64,000 nucleotides of DNA from Deinococcus soli (ex Cha et al. 2016) (GCF_001007995.1 NZ_CP011389.1:2580501-2644500), one strand, 5' to 3'. Shown: positions 32,834-45,093, counted from the first letter of the stretch. Notes: generated by a model from the sequence alone, not told the origin. Program-made: numbers and translations.

Positions 32834-34093
32834 CTACCGCTGGAACGCGACCTTGCCGTCCACGACGGTCAGCACCGGCCAGCCCTTCAATGTTTCCCCG
32901 GCCCAGGGCGTGAACTTCGCCTTGCTCCTGAACTCGGCGGGGTTCACGGGGCGTTCGGTGGTCAGGTCGAGGATGACCAGATCGGCCTTCTGCCCCGCGT
33001 CCAGGGTGGGGGCCGCCCAGCCCATGACGCGCGCCGGGGCGGCGGTCATCAGGTCCAGGATGCGCTCCAGGCCCAGCGTCTCGCCAAAGCGGGTGTACAT
33101 CAGCGGGAACGCCAGCTCGATGTACGCGATGCCACTGGGGGCGTCCAGCAGGTCGCGTTCCTTCTCCGCGCGGGTGTGCGGCGCGTGATCGGTGGCGAGG
33201 CAGTCCACGCTGCCGTCCCGCAGGCCTTCCAGCAGGTGATCGGCGTCCGCCTGCGTGCGCAGGGGCGGCGCGACCTTGTAGATCGCGTCGAAGCTCCGCA
33301 GCGCCTCGTCCGTCAGGGTCAGGTGGTGCGGACAGACCTCACACGTCACCGGGAGGCCCTGCGCCTTCGCGGCCCGCACCAGGTCCAGCGCGCGCGCCGT
33401 GCTCAGGTGCTGCACGTGCAGCCGCGCCGGAACACCCTGCGCGTGCAGGCCCGCCACGATCTCGATATCCCGCGCCACGCGCGCCGCCTCGGCCGCCGCC
33501 GGGTTGCCCGGGAGGCCCAGCGCCTCGCTGACCGGCCCCTCGTTCATCACCCCGTCTGCGCGCAGGCTGGCGTCCTCGGCGTGCACGCTGATCACCATGC
33601 CCAGACTCCCGGCCGTCTCCAGCCCTAGGCGCAGCGTGCGGGCGTTCTCGTTCGTGCGCCCGTCGTCCGTGAACATCGCCGCGCCCGCCTCTTTCAGGTA
33701 GGTCAGTTCGGCCAGTTCCTCGCCCTTCTGGCCCTTCGTCAGCGCCGCCGCCGGACGCAGGCGCGCGAAGCCCAGCCCCGCCGCCTTCTCGATCAGCGTC
33801 CGCACAATCGCTGGGTCGTCCACGACCGGGCTGGTGTTCGGCATGCTCACCACCGTGCCGTACCCACCGGCCGCCGCCGCCGCCAGACCGCTGCTCAGGT
33901 CCTCCTTTTCCGTCTGCCCCGGCTCGCGCAGGTGCGCGTGCAGCTCGATCAGCGCGGGCGCGACCGTGCCGCCCTGCCCGTCAATAATGTCGCCCTCTTC
34001 CAGCAGGTTCCAGCCCTTGATCAGGCCGCCCTCAATGGTGACGCTCTCGGTCTTCTCCGACCCGACGCGCTTGATGTTCGTAATCGTGATCAT
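32834..34093 (-). CDS. pyrC: Dihydroorotase
   Basis: This 419-aa class I dihydroorotase converts carbamoyl-aspartate to dihydroorotate. The metal-binding HAHLREPG (His52/His54), FTDDGR, VHAED, HVQHLS and ATDHAPHTRAEKE motifs are intact. GGAGG with a 4-5-nt spacer supports ATG 34093. It is last in the minus-strand unit pyrR-pyrB-phosphatase-pyrC, 17 nt after the phosphatase stop, and should be controlled by the PyrR element upstream of pyrR. Confidence 0.96.
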   Translation of the reverse strand: MITITNIKRVGSEKTESVTIEGGLIKGWNLLEEGDIIDGQGGTVAPALIELHAHLREPGQTEKEDLSSGLAAAAAGGYGTVVSMPNTSPVVDDPAIVRTLIEKAAGLGFARLRPAAALTKGQKGEELAELTYLKEAGAAMFTDDGRTNENARTLRLGLETAGSLGMVISVHAEDASLRADGVMNEGPVSEALGLPGNPAAAEAARVARDIEIVAGLHAQGVPARLHVQHLSTARALDLVRAAKAQGLPVTCEVCPHHLTLTDEALRSFDAIYKVAPPLRTQADADHLLEGLRDGSVDCLATDHAPHTRAEKERDLLDAPSGIAYIELAFPLMYTRFGETLGLERILDLMTAAPARVMGWAAPTLDAGQKADLVILDLTTERPVNPAEFRSKAKFTPWAGETLKGWPVLTVVDGKVAFQR

Positions 34094-34110
34094 GTGTCCT
34101 CCAGCGAGCC

Positions 34111-34776
34111 TCAGGACTCGTCGTACAGATGAATGGATCTGGACTGGGCGTCCCACACGCCGAAGCGGCCGGTGGAGGCCGAGCCGAGATCGAGGTACAC
34201 CACGCCCTCACCGTGCAGATCCACGACCGGCTCACGCTGCGGCTTGTGGCCGTGTACCGAGTACGTCAGGGCAGGGTGCAGGTGCGTGGGCAGGGGGTGC
34301 AGGCCCATGTCGGGCGTGTCCCACAGGTACCCGGTGTCCAGCAGGTCGTCGGCGTGCGCGCCCAGGCTGGGGCGGGCCGCGTGCGCGCAGAGCATCGGCC
34401 CCTCCACGACGTACGGCCGCGCCAGCGCCCGGAAGCGTTCCAGATCGGTGATGAAGGCGTTCAGGTCATCCCCGGCCGCCTCGTACTGGGCGACGACCTC
34501 GGCCTCGTGCTCGCGGAACCACGCGGTGCGGGCCCGGCCCGTCAGGTTCAGACCCTCGGTGCAGACCCAGTGTTCGTGGTTGCCCCACAGCAGCGTCGCG
34601 CGGCCCGACTCGGCCCAGCCCAGGGCGCGCCGCAGGGCCGCGCGTGAATCCGGGCCCCGGTACAGCAGGTCGCCCAGCAGGATCAGCGAACGGTCCGGGA
34701 AGCGCGCCTCCACCCACTCCAGGAAGTGGGAGCAGCCGTGGATGTCCGGCACCACGATGGAGGGCGCGCCCGGCAA
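34111..34776 (-). CDS. Metallophosphoesterase (PPP/ApaH-like) within the pyr operon
   Basis: This 221-aa calcineurin-like phosphoesterase has the metal signature PDIHG (Asp11, His13), GDLLYRGPDS (Asp36), WGNHEHW (Asn66, His67), CAHAARPS and YSVHGHKP. The layout is that of PPP-type phosphatases and diadenosine tetraphosphatases (ApaH). Its TTG start is only 3 nt after the pyrB stop and it precedes pyrC, so it is co-transcribed with pyrimidine synthesis genes. Nearby GTG codons in the IVVP stretch are alternative starts. A nucleotide substrate would fit the context but is unproven. Confidence 0.85.
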   Translation of the reverse strand: MPGAPSIVVPDIHGCSHFLEWVEARFPDRSLILLGDLLYRGPDSRAALRRALGWAESGRATLLWGNHEHWVCTEGLNLTGRARTAWFREHEAEVVAQYEAAGDDLNAFITDLERFRALARPYVVEGPMLCAHAARPSLGAHADDLLDTGYLWDTPDMGLHPLPTHLHPALTYSVHGHKPQREPVVDLHGEGVVYLDLGSASTGRFGVWDAQSRSIHLYDES

Positions 34777-34779
34777 GGG

Positions 34780-36392
<1,613 letters not shown>

Positions 36393-36446
36393 CGGGAAAG
36401 GGACGGGGTGTGGGGTTGTAGGACGCGCCGTGGCGCAGCCTTGAGG

Positions 36447-36476
36447 AGTGTACACCGCTGCGCGGGGAGGTGTCAT
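36447..36476 (-). promoter_or_regulatory. pyr operon promoter
   Basis: Minus-strand ATGACA (36476-36471) and TACACT (36452-36447) are 18 nt apart. The resulting leader of about 170 nt contains the PyrR element and the leader ORF. Confidence 0.65.
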
Positions 36477-36518
36477 GCGGCCTGTCCGACCACAGAGGGG
36501 AGCTTAAGGCGCACTAAA

Positions 36519-36548
36519 CTTGACATACTGGCACTCAGGTTTTACTAT
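36519..36548 (+). promoter_or_regulatory. hsp20 promoter overlapped by an HspR-like inverted repeat
   Basis: TTGACA (36520-36525) and TACTAT (36543-36548) have an ideal 17-nt spacer. CTTGACA-N7-ACTCAGG (36519-36539) closely matches the HspR-associated inverted repeat CTTGAGT-N7-ACTCAAG and covers the -35 box, so repression by HspR is likely. Confidence 0.7.
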
Positions 36549-36575
36549 GGTGACAGTTGAGCGCGAGGTACTCAG

Positions 36576-36611
36576 ATGTTCTGTTCGGGTGCGCGGCGCT
36601 TCCAGTTCTAG
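36576..36611 (+). CDS. 11-aa hsp20 leader peptide ORF
   Basis: ATG 36576 has GAGG about 7 nt upstream and encodes MFCSGARRFQF before TAG at 36609-36611. That stop overlaps the hsp20 ribosome-binding site (TAGGAGG). The initiation region GAGGTACTCAGATG (36565-36578) is a near copy of the hsp20 one, GAGGTACTCACATG (36612-36625). It is probably translated, but unproven. Confidence 0.45.
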   Translation: MFCSGARRFQF

Positions 36612-36622
36612 GAGGTACTCAC

Positions 36623-37063
<441 letters not shown>

Positions 37064-37077
37064 ACCAGAACGAACCG

Positions 37078-37108
37078 AAGGGGCGAGCCAGTGATCGGCT
37101 CGCCCCTT
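37078..37108 (+). terminator. hsp20 terminator
   Basis: AAGGGGCGAGCC (37078-37089) pairs perfectly with GGCTCGCCCCTT (37097-37108) around a 7-nt loop and is followed by TTC. It may serve the convergent gene too. Confidence 0.75.
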
Positions 37109-37136
37109 TCATGCGTGGAGAGACACAGCCTCAGCT

Positions 37137-38072
37137 CTACTCGCCTTCGCGCACGGCGTCCAGCAGCTCCTGCACGATGTTCAGCGCCGCTGGCCCCAGC
37201 GGGGAGCGCGTGACGCCCATCAGTGTGCCGAGCTTCTCGCGCCGCGCGGGCGTAAGATTCAGCCACCGCTGGAGATCCTCGCGGTGCGTGCGGGCGGTCT
37301 CGTCGCGCAGGTAGCGCACCGCGCCGTCGTAGTACCCGGCCTGGAACGCGGCCCGCGCCCGACGCTCCTGCTCCACGAGGCCCAGCCCGCGCGTGGCGAG
37401 CAGCACCCGCCGCGCCTCCGGCTCACCGCCGAACGCGTACAGGCTCTCCAGGTGGTACACCGCCTTCGGGAAGCGCAGCCCGGCCGAGGCGCGCCACGCG
37501 TGCGGCAGGCGGATCTCGAATTCCGGCCACAGGTGCAGCCACGTCAGCAGCGCCGGGTACAGCAGCGTCAGCGCGATCTCGCGGGCATCCGCGAGGGCCA
37601 GCAGCTGCTCCTGCACGCCGTGCCCGGCGCCCGTGTGCGCGGCGCGCGCGGCGATCAGGGCGTCCTGCGCGTTCAGCAGCAGCTCGGCGCGGTGCGCGGC
37701 CCGCTGCGACGCACTGAGGTTCCACAGCGTCCGCTGGATACGCCCGTAATGCCCGGTCGGGTCGTACAGCACCCGGCTGGTCGCCAGCAGCGCCAGCGGC
37801 GCCTCCGCGCGCGCCACGTCCCAGTCGCGCCACGCCTCCAGATTCTCGAACGGGAACCGCTCGACGGTCACGCCCGCCCGCGCGTCCGAATGGGCGCTCA
37901 GCAGGCCACGCTCGAACGTCACGAACGTCGGGACGCTCCCCGCCCACTGGAACTCCGTACCGTGACTTCCGGCCTGCGCCACGGCGCGCACCTTGCGGTC
38001 GGCGACCAGCCGCTCCGCGACCCGTTCCGGCGAGTGCCGCTCCGACCGCTGCTCATTCGATTCCGTCTTCAC
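37137..38072 (-). CDS. Uncharacterised 311-aa protein, possibly nucleotidyltransferase-like
   Basis: No family can be named with confidence. The N-terminal part (about 10-110) reads like a minimal nucleotidyltransferase fold: [21 protein letters not shown], then strands PTFVTFER and [18 protein letters not shown]. The remainder (about 115-305) is helical, with a [21 protein letters not shown] stretch. Catalytic Asp pairs typical of active enzymes are not clear, so it may be inactive or something else. A GTG start preceded by GGAAGGGGG is used. It is soluble and stands alone between hsp20 and a PSD-like gene. Confidence 0.65.
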   Translation of the reverse strand: MKTESNEQRSERHSPERVAERLVADRKVRAVAQAGSHGTEFQWAGSVPTFVTFERGLLSAHSDARAGVTVERFPFENLEAWRDWDVARAEAPLALLATSRVLYDPTGHYGRIQRTLWNLSASQRAAHRAELLLNAQDALIAARAAHTGAGHGVQEQLLALADAREIALTLLYPALLTWLHLWPEFEIRLPHAWRASAGLRFPKAVYHLESLYAFGGEPEARRVLLATRGLGLVEQERRARAAFQAGYYDGAVRYLRDETARTHREDLQRWLNLTPARREKLGTLMGVTRSPLGPAALNIVQELLDAVREGE

Positions 38073-38151
38073 GCCGCACCCCCTTCCCGGTTCCAGCCGG
38101 GCCGGGCAGCATATCCCACCCCGGCCCCCTTCTCCGTGACCCCTGCGGTGT

Positions 38152-38811
38152 TCAGCCCCGGCGGGCCACGACCGTCTCCGCGCCCGTCACGCGGTCCCCC
38201 ACCCTCACGGCGGGCATGAACGCCAGCGGCACGTGCAGCAGCACCAGCCCGCCCTCCTGCAGGAACGCGGCCTTGTACCCGGCGCGCACCTCGTCCCCCT
38301 CCCGCGTGAAGGACGTGCCGCTCAGGCCCGCGCGGCCCGCCACCAGCGTCACCGTCACGTCCCCGTCCGGCGTGGCGATCACCGCCGCCTGCCGCTCGTT
38401 CTCCAGTGCCCCGCGCGTCACCAGCGTATCCACCGCGCGGCCCGTCAGCGCGCCCAGCGTGCCTGCCGCGTCCAGCAGCGGCACGTTCGCCCGCGCGCCC
38501 ACGTGCGTCGCGTACGACACCGCGCCCGACACCGGCTGGAACACGTAATGCACGTCCAGCGGCCCGACGGTCACCCCGATCAGCCAGCCGTCCGCCGCGC
38601 CCGGCGTGCCCAGCAGCGCCGGCACGTCCAGCCCGTCCGTGCGGCCGTCCTCCACCCGCCGCACGAACCCCACCACGCCGTCGGCGGCACTCAGGACCTC
38701 GCCCGCCCCTACCTTCGGGAGGCGCACCGGGTCACGGTAGCGGTACACGCCACGCAGGTACAGGGCCGCGCCAGCAGCCAACGCAACAGGAATCAGACGG
38801 CGAACACGCAT
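38152..38811 (-). CDS. Phosphatidylserine decarboxylase-like protein lacking the GST processing motif
   Basis: The 219-aa protein has an N-terminal membrane anchor ([18 protein letters not shown]) and then the PSD-type barrel: [15 protein letters not shown], the [14 protein letters not shown] stretch, [22 protein letters not shown] and a C-terminal [14 protein letters not shown]. In active enzymes the chain is cut at a (L/F)GST motif to create a pyruvoyl group; here the equivalent position reads LQEGGLVLL with no Ser/Thr pair, so it should not self-process. It is probably a non-catalytic homologue. TAGACT lies 6 nt before ATG 38811. Confidence 0.75.
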   Translation of the reverse strand: MRVRRLIPVALAAGAALYLRGVYRYRDPVRLPKVGAGEVLSAADGVVGFVRRVEDGRTDGLDVPALLGTPGAADGWLIGVTVGPLDVHYVFQPVSGAVSYATHVGARANVPLLDAAGTLGALTGRAVDTLVTRGALENERQAAVIATPDGDVTVTLVAGRAGLSGTSFTREGDEVRAGYKAAFLQEGGLVLLHVPLAFMPAVRVGDRVTGAETVVARRG

Positions 38812-38953
38812 GCCCACAGTCTAAAGGGCCCGCGTGCTGGGCCGGGAAGAGACACTCTTGGGGGATGTGGGGCTCTGAGCTGTGGGCTCTGAGGCGAGCT
38901 TCGGGCAGAGCCGTTGCTTGCGCTGCTGTTGCTCACAGCTCAGACCTGAAAAC

Positions 38954-39709
38954 TCACTGCTCCTGAAGGATCTGCACGCCCAGCAGCGTGTCCGCGCCTG
39001 CCCCAGCAATCGGGCCACTGCCCGTGTAGTTGCGTTGCAGGCGGTTCAGAACGTCCTGTCCACCGATGACCTGCCCGAACACCGTGTAGTTCCCGCTGAG
39101 AAAATCGGCGGGCGCGACCGTGATGAAGAACTGGCTGCCCTGCGAGCTGAGGCTCTGCGAGCGGGCCATGCCCAGCACCCCGGCCCTGTCGAAGCGCACG
39201 CCACTGACGAGTTCCGCGCTGAACTGGTACCCGGGACCGCCCGTGCCCCAGTTCGCCTGCTGGGCGGGGTCGGCGCTCAGAGGGTCGCCGCCCTGCGCCA
39301 TGAAGCCGTCGATCACGCGGTGGAAGCGCGTGCCGTCATAGAAGTGGTTCAGTGCGAGGAACACGAAGTTGTTCACGGCGGCAGGCGCGACCTTCGGGTA
39401 TAGGTCCAGGGTCACGTCCCCCTGACTGGTCTTCAGGATCGCGCGGTAGCGTTTGTTCGGGTCGATGATCTGCGCGGGTGCGCTGCTGAACGACCGCACC
39501 GGGGCCTGCGTCAGTTCCGGCATCGCCTGGAAGCTCAGCACCGGGGCGGGCGCGGTCGCCGCGGGAGTGGGGGAGACCGGCGCGGCGGTGACGGGCGCCG
39601 GGACCGTGGTGGCCGGAGCCGTACCAGCTGGCGTGGTGGCGGCGGGCGCGCAGGCGACCAGTGCGGCACCCATCAGGACGGAAACGGTGATCAGGGCACG
39701 TCGGGACAT
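38954..39709 (-). CDS. Cyclophilin-type peptidyl-prolyl isomerase, lipoprotein
   Basis: The 251-aa precursor has a lipobox (GAALVAC, Cys20), a Pro/Thr/Ala-rich linker (about 21-60) and a cyclophilin domain (about 86-250) with catalytic RFHRVIDGFMAQGGD (Arg131), GSQFFITVA and YTVFGQVIGGQDV. It is likely tethered to the membrane or cell envelope and assists folding of exported proteins. The ATG at 39709 is chosen so that the signal peptide begins MSRRALITV. It is followed by low-complexity intergenic sequence. Confidence 0.93.
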   Translation of the reverse strand: MSRRALITVSVLMGAALVACAPAATTPAGTAPATTVPAPVTAAPVSPTPAATAPAPVLSFQAMPELTQAPVRSFSSAPAQIIDPNKRYRAILKTSQGDVTLDLYPKVAPAAVNNFVFLALNHFYDGTRFHRVIDGFMAQGGDPLSADPAQQANWGTGGPGYQFSAELVSGVRFDRAGVLGMARSQSLSSQGSQFFITVAPADFLSGNYTVFGQVIGGQDVLNRLQRNYTGSGPIAGAGADTLLGVQILQEQ

Positions 39710-39796
39710 GCCCCAGTCTTCCACAGCCTCCATGAGAGGCGGTGGCCTGCCCCGCGCCGCCGGATTCAGGTTCGTTGAGGTTCGGCGCGACTCTGG

Positions 39797-40009
39797 TCAG
39801 CGGGGGCGTTCCGGGCCCCAGCGGTTCAGCGCCCACAGGCCCGCGCCGATCAGCACGGCAGGCACGGCCAGGATCGTCCAGGCGGGCCAGTCCAGCAGCA
39901 GGATGCCCGCCCCGGCCAGCAGCACAGACACCGCCACGATGATCCAGCGCAACGCCTCGTCCAGCAGGAACGCCCACAGGTCCGCCCAGAACCCCTGTCT
40001 CGTGTTCAT
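39797..40009 (-). CDS. Small two-helix membrane protein
   Basis: A 70-aa protein with an amphipathic N-terminus (MNTRQGFWADLWAFLLDEALR) and two predicted membrane helices (about 21-42 and 46-63). TACGCT sits 6 nt before the ATG, supporting a leaderless start. No function is known. It lies between the Lrp-type regulator and the cyclophilin on the same strand. Confidence 0.7.
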   Translation of the reverse strand: MNTRQGFWADLWAFLLDEALRWIIVAVSVLLAGAGILLLDWPAWTILAVPAVLIGAGLWALNRWGPERPR

Positions 40010-40047
40010 GCGCCCAGCGTACCGGGTCCGGGCACTCCAGCGGGAGG

Positions 40048-40518
40048 CTAGTCCAGTGGAAGGCTGGTCGTGTACTTCTCCTGCTTCACGACGATCGTGC
40101 TGGCGGTGTTCCGCACGCCGGGAATGGCGGCCAGGGTGTTCACCAGGAAGTGCTGGTACGCGTCCAGATCCGGCACGGACACCTTCAGCAGGTAGTCGAT
40201 GTCCCCCAGGCACAGGAAGCATTCGAGCACCTCGGGCCGGTCCTGCATTTTCTTGGCGAACTCCTCGAAGCCCGCCTTGGTCTGCTTGTCCAGCGTGACG
40301 CGCACGATCACCATCAGTTCGCGCCCGACGGTCTTCGGGTCGAGCAGCGCCACGTACCGCTGAATGACCCCCTCCTCCTCTAGGCGGCGCACGCGGCGAA
40401 GGGTGGGGGCGGGGGTCAGGCCGATCTCGTCCGCGAGTTCCGTGTTCGGAATGCGGGCGTCCCGTTGCAGGATCCCCAGAATCTGCCGGTCGATGGCATC
40501 CAGATCACTCTGAGACAT
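40048..40518 (-). CDS. Lrp/AsnC family transcriptional regulator
   Basis: This 156-aa regulator has an N-terminal helix-turn-helix (about 5-65; LDAIDRQILGILQRDARIPNTELADEIGL) and a C-terminal RAM/AsnC ligand-binding domain (about 70-145; VIVRVTLDKQ, CFLCLGDIDYLLKVSV). It is divergent from ald, the usual arrangement where the regulator controls alanine or branched-chain amino acid catabolism. TAGAAT lies 10 nt before the chosen ATG; an in-frame ATG four codons upstream is less likely. Confidence 0.93.
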   Translation of the reverse strand: MSQSDLDAIDRQILGILQRDARIPNTELADEIGLTPAPTLRRVRRLEEEGVIQRYVALLDPKTVGRELMVIVRVTLDKQTKAGFEEFAKKMQDRPEVLECFLCLGDIDYLLKVSVPDLDAYQHFLVNTLAAIPGVRNTASTIVVKQEKYTTSLPLD

Positions 40519-40586
40519 GATGGAGCGCATTCTAGCAGATCGGCGCAACCCTGTTGCGGGGTATGGCCCGGAAAGGGCATGTGCGG

Positions 40587-40618
40587 GCAATCCTGATTGC
40601 GTCACCAACTGTTAATCT
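40587..40618 (+). promoter_or_regulatory. Candidate Lrp-type operator and ald -10
   Basis: GCAATCCTGATTGC (40587-40600) is a perfect 5-bp inverted repeat with a 4-nt centre. TAATCT (40613-40618) is a likely -10 for ald without a good -35, as in activator-dependent promoters. The site lies between the divergent Lrp-type gene and ald. Confidence 0.45.
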
Positions 40619-40680
40619 TGCGTTCAACACAGCATCAACCCGCCGGCAGGAGACACCTGCGCGGCCCGCGAGGTCACACC

Positions 40681-41787
<1,107 letters not shown>

Positions 41788-41814
41788 GATTTCACTGATC
41801 ACCCCACCCCCCAG

Positions 41815-41960
41815 CCCCCTGCCCCAGAGGGGCAGGGGGGGTTTGCGTTGCACTGGGCAAGAGATTCTTTCGATGCGGCTTGTTCGTGTCAGGTGGTGAC
41901 GGGTCCGGCCTCGACGCCATCCTGCCGCCCCCCACGTCGGCCCGCGCGCTGCGCGCACGA
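41815..41960. repeat. Dispersed intergenic repeat, family 1 copy A (includes ald terminator hairpin)
   Basis: It begins with an 11-bp hairpin (41815-41825 with 41829-41839) that probably ends ald transcription. It then shares several blocks with 50077-50215. The best block, 41895-41927, matches 50150-50182 at 31 of 33 positions. The rest of the 41788-42190 gap shows no gene; it ends in the leaderless -10 TACCCT of the ABC transporter gene. Confidence 0.6.
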
Positions 41961-42190
41961 CGGCCGGTGGTGGTGTGCGGCAGCGGGCAGGGCGGATGGT
42001 GCGGGCCACTGATCGACTTTGTTTCGCTCTGGCAGAAGCCTGGGTTCAGGCTCCCCTTGACTCGCAGAGCCCGCAGGGAGGGGAGCTGTCAGCGCAGCTG
42101 ACTGAGGGGTTCCGCTGCGAAGCAGCCTGTGTTCCCACTTCCCACACCCCACTCCCTACTGCCTTCCTGCTTCCCGCGTACCCTGTGCGT

Positions 42191-44044
42191 ATGTTCTCCC
42201 GTCCTGGCCGCGCTGCCTTACCCCTCAGTCCGGATGCGCCACGTGTGAAGCGCGATCCGCGTCAGCTGGTGCGCCTGCTGGCGTTCGCGCGGCCGTACCG
42301 CTGGGTGTTCGTGGTGGGCGTGGTCGCCACGCTGATCTCCAGTGGGTTGAATCTGGTGTTCCCGGCGTTGTTCGGGCGGTTGATCGACGCGTCGTTCCTG
42401 AAGGTCGGGTCGACGGACACGTCGCAGCTGGACCGGACGGTGGTGGCGCTGCTGGGGATCTTCGCACTGTCAGCGGTGTTCGGGGCGGCGCAGTCGTTCC
42501 TGCTGTCCCGGGTGGGGGCGGGCGTGGTGGCGGACCTGCGCCGGGCGGTGTTCGCGCACCTGCTGACGCTCTCGCCCCGCTTCTTCGGGGAGCACAAGAC
42601 CGGTGACCTGACCAGCCGCCTGACGTCGGACGTGGGCACCGTGCAGACGGTCACGAGTACGGCGCTGGCGCAGCTGGCGGCGCAGTCCGTGAGTCTGGTG
42701 GGCGCCGTGGCGCTGCTCGTGACCACCAGCCCGCGCCTGAGCCTGCTGACCCTGGCCGTCATCCCCCTGGTGATCGGCACCGCCGTGACCATCGGGCGGC
42801 GCATCCGCCGCGTGAGCCGCGAGGTGCAGGACGCTGTGGCAGGCGCGAACGCCAGCGCCGAGGAGGCCATCAGCGGCGTGCGCGTCGTGCAGAGCTTCAC
42901 CGCCGAGGGCCTGGAGGAGGGCCGCTACGGGCAGGGCGTCACGCAGAGTTTCCTGGCCGCCCTGAAACGCGCCCGGCTTCAGGCCCTCATGGCGGGCGTG
43001 ATGAGCTTCCTGACCTTCGGCGCGCTGGCCGTGGTCCTGTGGTACGGCGGGCGGCTGGTCATGGCGGGCAGCCTCACGCCGGGGAACCTCGTGACGTTCC
43101 TGTTCTACGCGCTGCAGGTGGGCGGCACGGTCGTCGCGCTGACCGGCGTGTTCAACCAGTTCCAGGAGGCGCTGGGCGCGTCGGGCCGCATCTTCGAACT
43201 GCTGGACGAACGCAGCGACCTGCCGCAGCCCGCGCAGCCCGCCCCTCTGGCACGCGCGGAGGGCCGCGTGTCCTTCGACGGCGTGTCTTTCACGTACGAC
43301 GGTGACAGCGTGGAGGGCGGGCGGGCCGCCGTGCTGCGCGGCGTGACCCTGGACGTCCCCGCCGGGCAGGTCGTCGCCCTGGTCGGGCCGAGCGGGGCGG
43401 GGAAGACGACCCTGGTGAACCTCATCCCGCGCTTCTGGGACGTCACGGGCGGCACCCTGCGCGTGGACGGGCGGGATGTGCGCGACTACGCCCTGGCCGA
43501 CCTGCGCGCCCAGGTGGGCCTCGTGCCGCAGGAGACGCTGCTGTTCAGCGGCAGTATCCGCGAGAACATCCTGTACGGCCGCCCCGGCGCGAGGCCCGAC
43601 GAAGTGGAGGCCGCCGCCCGCGCCGCGAACGCGCACGAGTTCATCACCGCGTTCCCGCAGGGGTACGACACGGTCGTCGGGGAGCGCGGCGTGAAACTCA
43701 GCGGCGGGCAACGCCAGCGGGTCGCCATCGCCCGCGCCATTCTGAAAGACCCCCGCATCCTGATCCTCGACGAGGCCACCAGCGCCCTGGACAACGAATC
43801 CGAAGCGCTCGTGCAGGCCGCGCTGGAACGCCTCATGCAGGGCCGCACCACCTTCGTCATCGCCCACCGCCTCAGCACCATCCGGAACGCCGACCGGATC
43901 CTCGTCATGGACGCCGGACGCGTCACCGAGGACGGCACCCACGCGCAGCTCCTCGCGGCGGGCGGCCTGTACCGCGACCTGTACGAACTGCAGTTCCGTG
44001 CCGAACAGGACGCCCGGGAGGACATGAACGCGGCCGTCCGGTAA
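42191..44044 (+). CDS. ABC exporter, fused permease and ATPase (MsbA/BmrA type)
   Basis: The 617-aa half-transporter has six membrane helices (about 30-330) and a C-terminal ATPase (about 360-600). Walker A is GPSGAGKTT (Lys405), Q-loop GLVPQETLLF, signature LSGGQ (503-507), Walker B ILILDEATSALD and H-loop IAHRLS. It is presumably a homodimeric exporter of lipids or drugs; no accessory genes adjoin. TACCCT lies 6 nt before ATG 42191 (leaderless). Confidence 0.94.
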   Translation: MFSRPGRAALPLSPDAPRVKRDPRQLVRLLAFARPYRWVFVVGVVATLISSGLNLVFPALFGRLIDASFLKVGSTDTSQLDRTVVALLGIFALSAVFGAAQSFLLSRVGAGVVADLRRAVFAHLLTLSPRFFGEHKTGDLTSRLTSDVGTVQTVTSTALAQLAAQSVSLVGAVALLVTTSPRLSLLTLAVIPLVIGTAVTIGRRIRRVSREVQDAVAGANASAEEAISGVRVVQSFTAEGLEEGRYGQGVTQSFLAALKRARLQALMAGVMSFLTFGALAVVLWYGGRLVMAGSLTPGNLVTFLFYALQVGGTVVALTGVFNQFQEALGASGRIFELLDERSDLPQPAQPAPLARAEGRVSFDGVSFTYDGDSVEGGRAAVLRGVTLDVPAGQVVALVGPSGAGKTTLVNLIPRFWDVTGGTLRVDGRDVRDYALADLRAQVGLVPQETLLFSGSIRENILYGRPGARPDEVEAAARAANAHEFITAFPQGYDTVVGERGVKLSGGQRQRVAIARAILKDPRILILDEATSALDNESEALVQAALERLMQGRTTFVIAHRLSTIRNADRILVMDAGRVTEDGTHAQLLAAGGLYRDLYELQFRAEQDAREDMNAAVR

Positions 44045-44180
44045 GCCCTTGAACCTGACCCGAGCAGCGCACCGGGAACAGCCGCGTGCCAGGCTGAGGA
44101 GCGGTGGGCCGTGCGCCCATCAACGCAACGGAAAGCTGGGGTCACCACGAACTGGAGCTCAGCGGCGCACAATACCCGTC

Positions 44181-45074
44181 ATGGAACAGAGGGACTTCGG
44201 CACCACCGGCCTGCGCGTCAGCCTCCTCGGCCTGGGCGCCGGGCAGATCGGCGACGGCGCACTGAGTGAAGACCACGCGGGCACCCTGCTCAACCGCGCC
44301 ATCGACCGGGGCATCACCCTGGTCGACACCGCGCGCGGCTACGGCCTCAGCGAGGAACGCATTGGGCGGCACCTCGCGTACCGCCGACACGACTTCATCC
44401 TCAGCAGCAAGGGCGGGTACAGCGTAGGCGGCGCCGACGACTGGACGCCGCAGGCGATCCGCCTGGGCATCGAACAGGCCCTCACGCGGCTGCGCTGCGA
44501 CTGGATCGACATCTTCCACCTGCACTCCTGCCCCGCCGAGACCCTGCGCCGCGACGACCTCCTCGGCGCGCTCGACGACGCCCGGCGCGACGGCCTGATC
44601 CGCGTCGCCGCGTACAGCGGCGAGAACGAGGCTCTCGCCTGGGCCATCCAGAGCGGCCGCTTCGGCAGCGTCGAGACCAGCGTCAACCTCGCCGACCAGT
44701 TCAGCCGCCGCCAGCTGCTGCCCGCCGCCAACGACGCGGGGATGGGCGTCATCGCCAAACGCCCCATCGCCAACGCCGCCTGGCGCTTCACGGACCGCCC
44801 CGAAGGCGACTACGCCGAAACCTACTGGGAGCGCCTGCGCACCCTGAACATGGAATCCATCCGCCAGCAGGCCGGACTCGACTGGCTCGACCTCGCCCTG
44901 CGCTTCACCGCGTACGCCCCCGGCGTTCACAGCGCCATCGTCGGCACCGCCAGCATCCAGAACCTCGAACGCAACATCGACCTCGTCCAGCAGGGCCCCC
45001 TCCCGCTGGACGTCCTCACGCACATCGAAGCCGCGTGGACACAGCACGGGCTGGAATGGGGCGGGGAAGTGTAA
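44181..45074 (+). CDS. Aldo/keto reductase family protein
   Basis: A 297-aa (beta/alpha)8 NADPH-dependent oxidoreductase. The catalytic set is visible: Asp49 and Tyr54 (VDTARGYG), Lys77 (LSSKGGY) and His115 (IFHLHSC). The C-terminal cofactor site reads [16 protein letters not shown]. The sequence is nearer to the YdhF/YhdN-like bacterial AKRs than to sugar reductases. CACAAT, 7 nt before the ATG, is a plausible -10. Substrate unknown. Confidence 0.92.
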   Translation: MEQRDFGTTGLRVSLLGLGAGQIGDGALSEDHAGTLLNRAIDRGITLVDTARGYGLSEERIGRHLAYRRHDFILSSKGGYSVGGADDWTPQAIRLGIEQALTRLRCDWIDIFHLHSCPAETLRRDDLLGALDDARRDGLIRVAAYSGENEALAWAIQSGRFGSVETSVNLADQFSRRQLLPAANDAGMGVIAKRPIANAAWRFTDRPEGDYAETYWERLRTLNMESIRQQAGLDWLDLALRFTAYAPGVHSAIVGTASIQNLERNIDLVQQGPLPLDVLTHIEAAWTQHGLEWGGEV

Positions 45075-45093
45075 CGGGAGAGTGAGAACGGGG

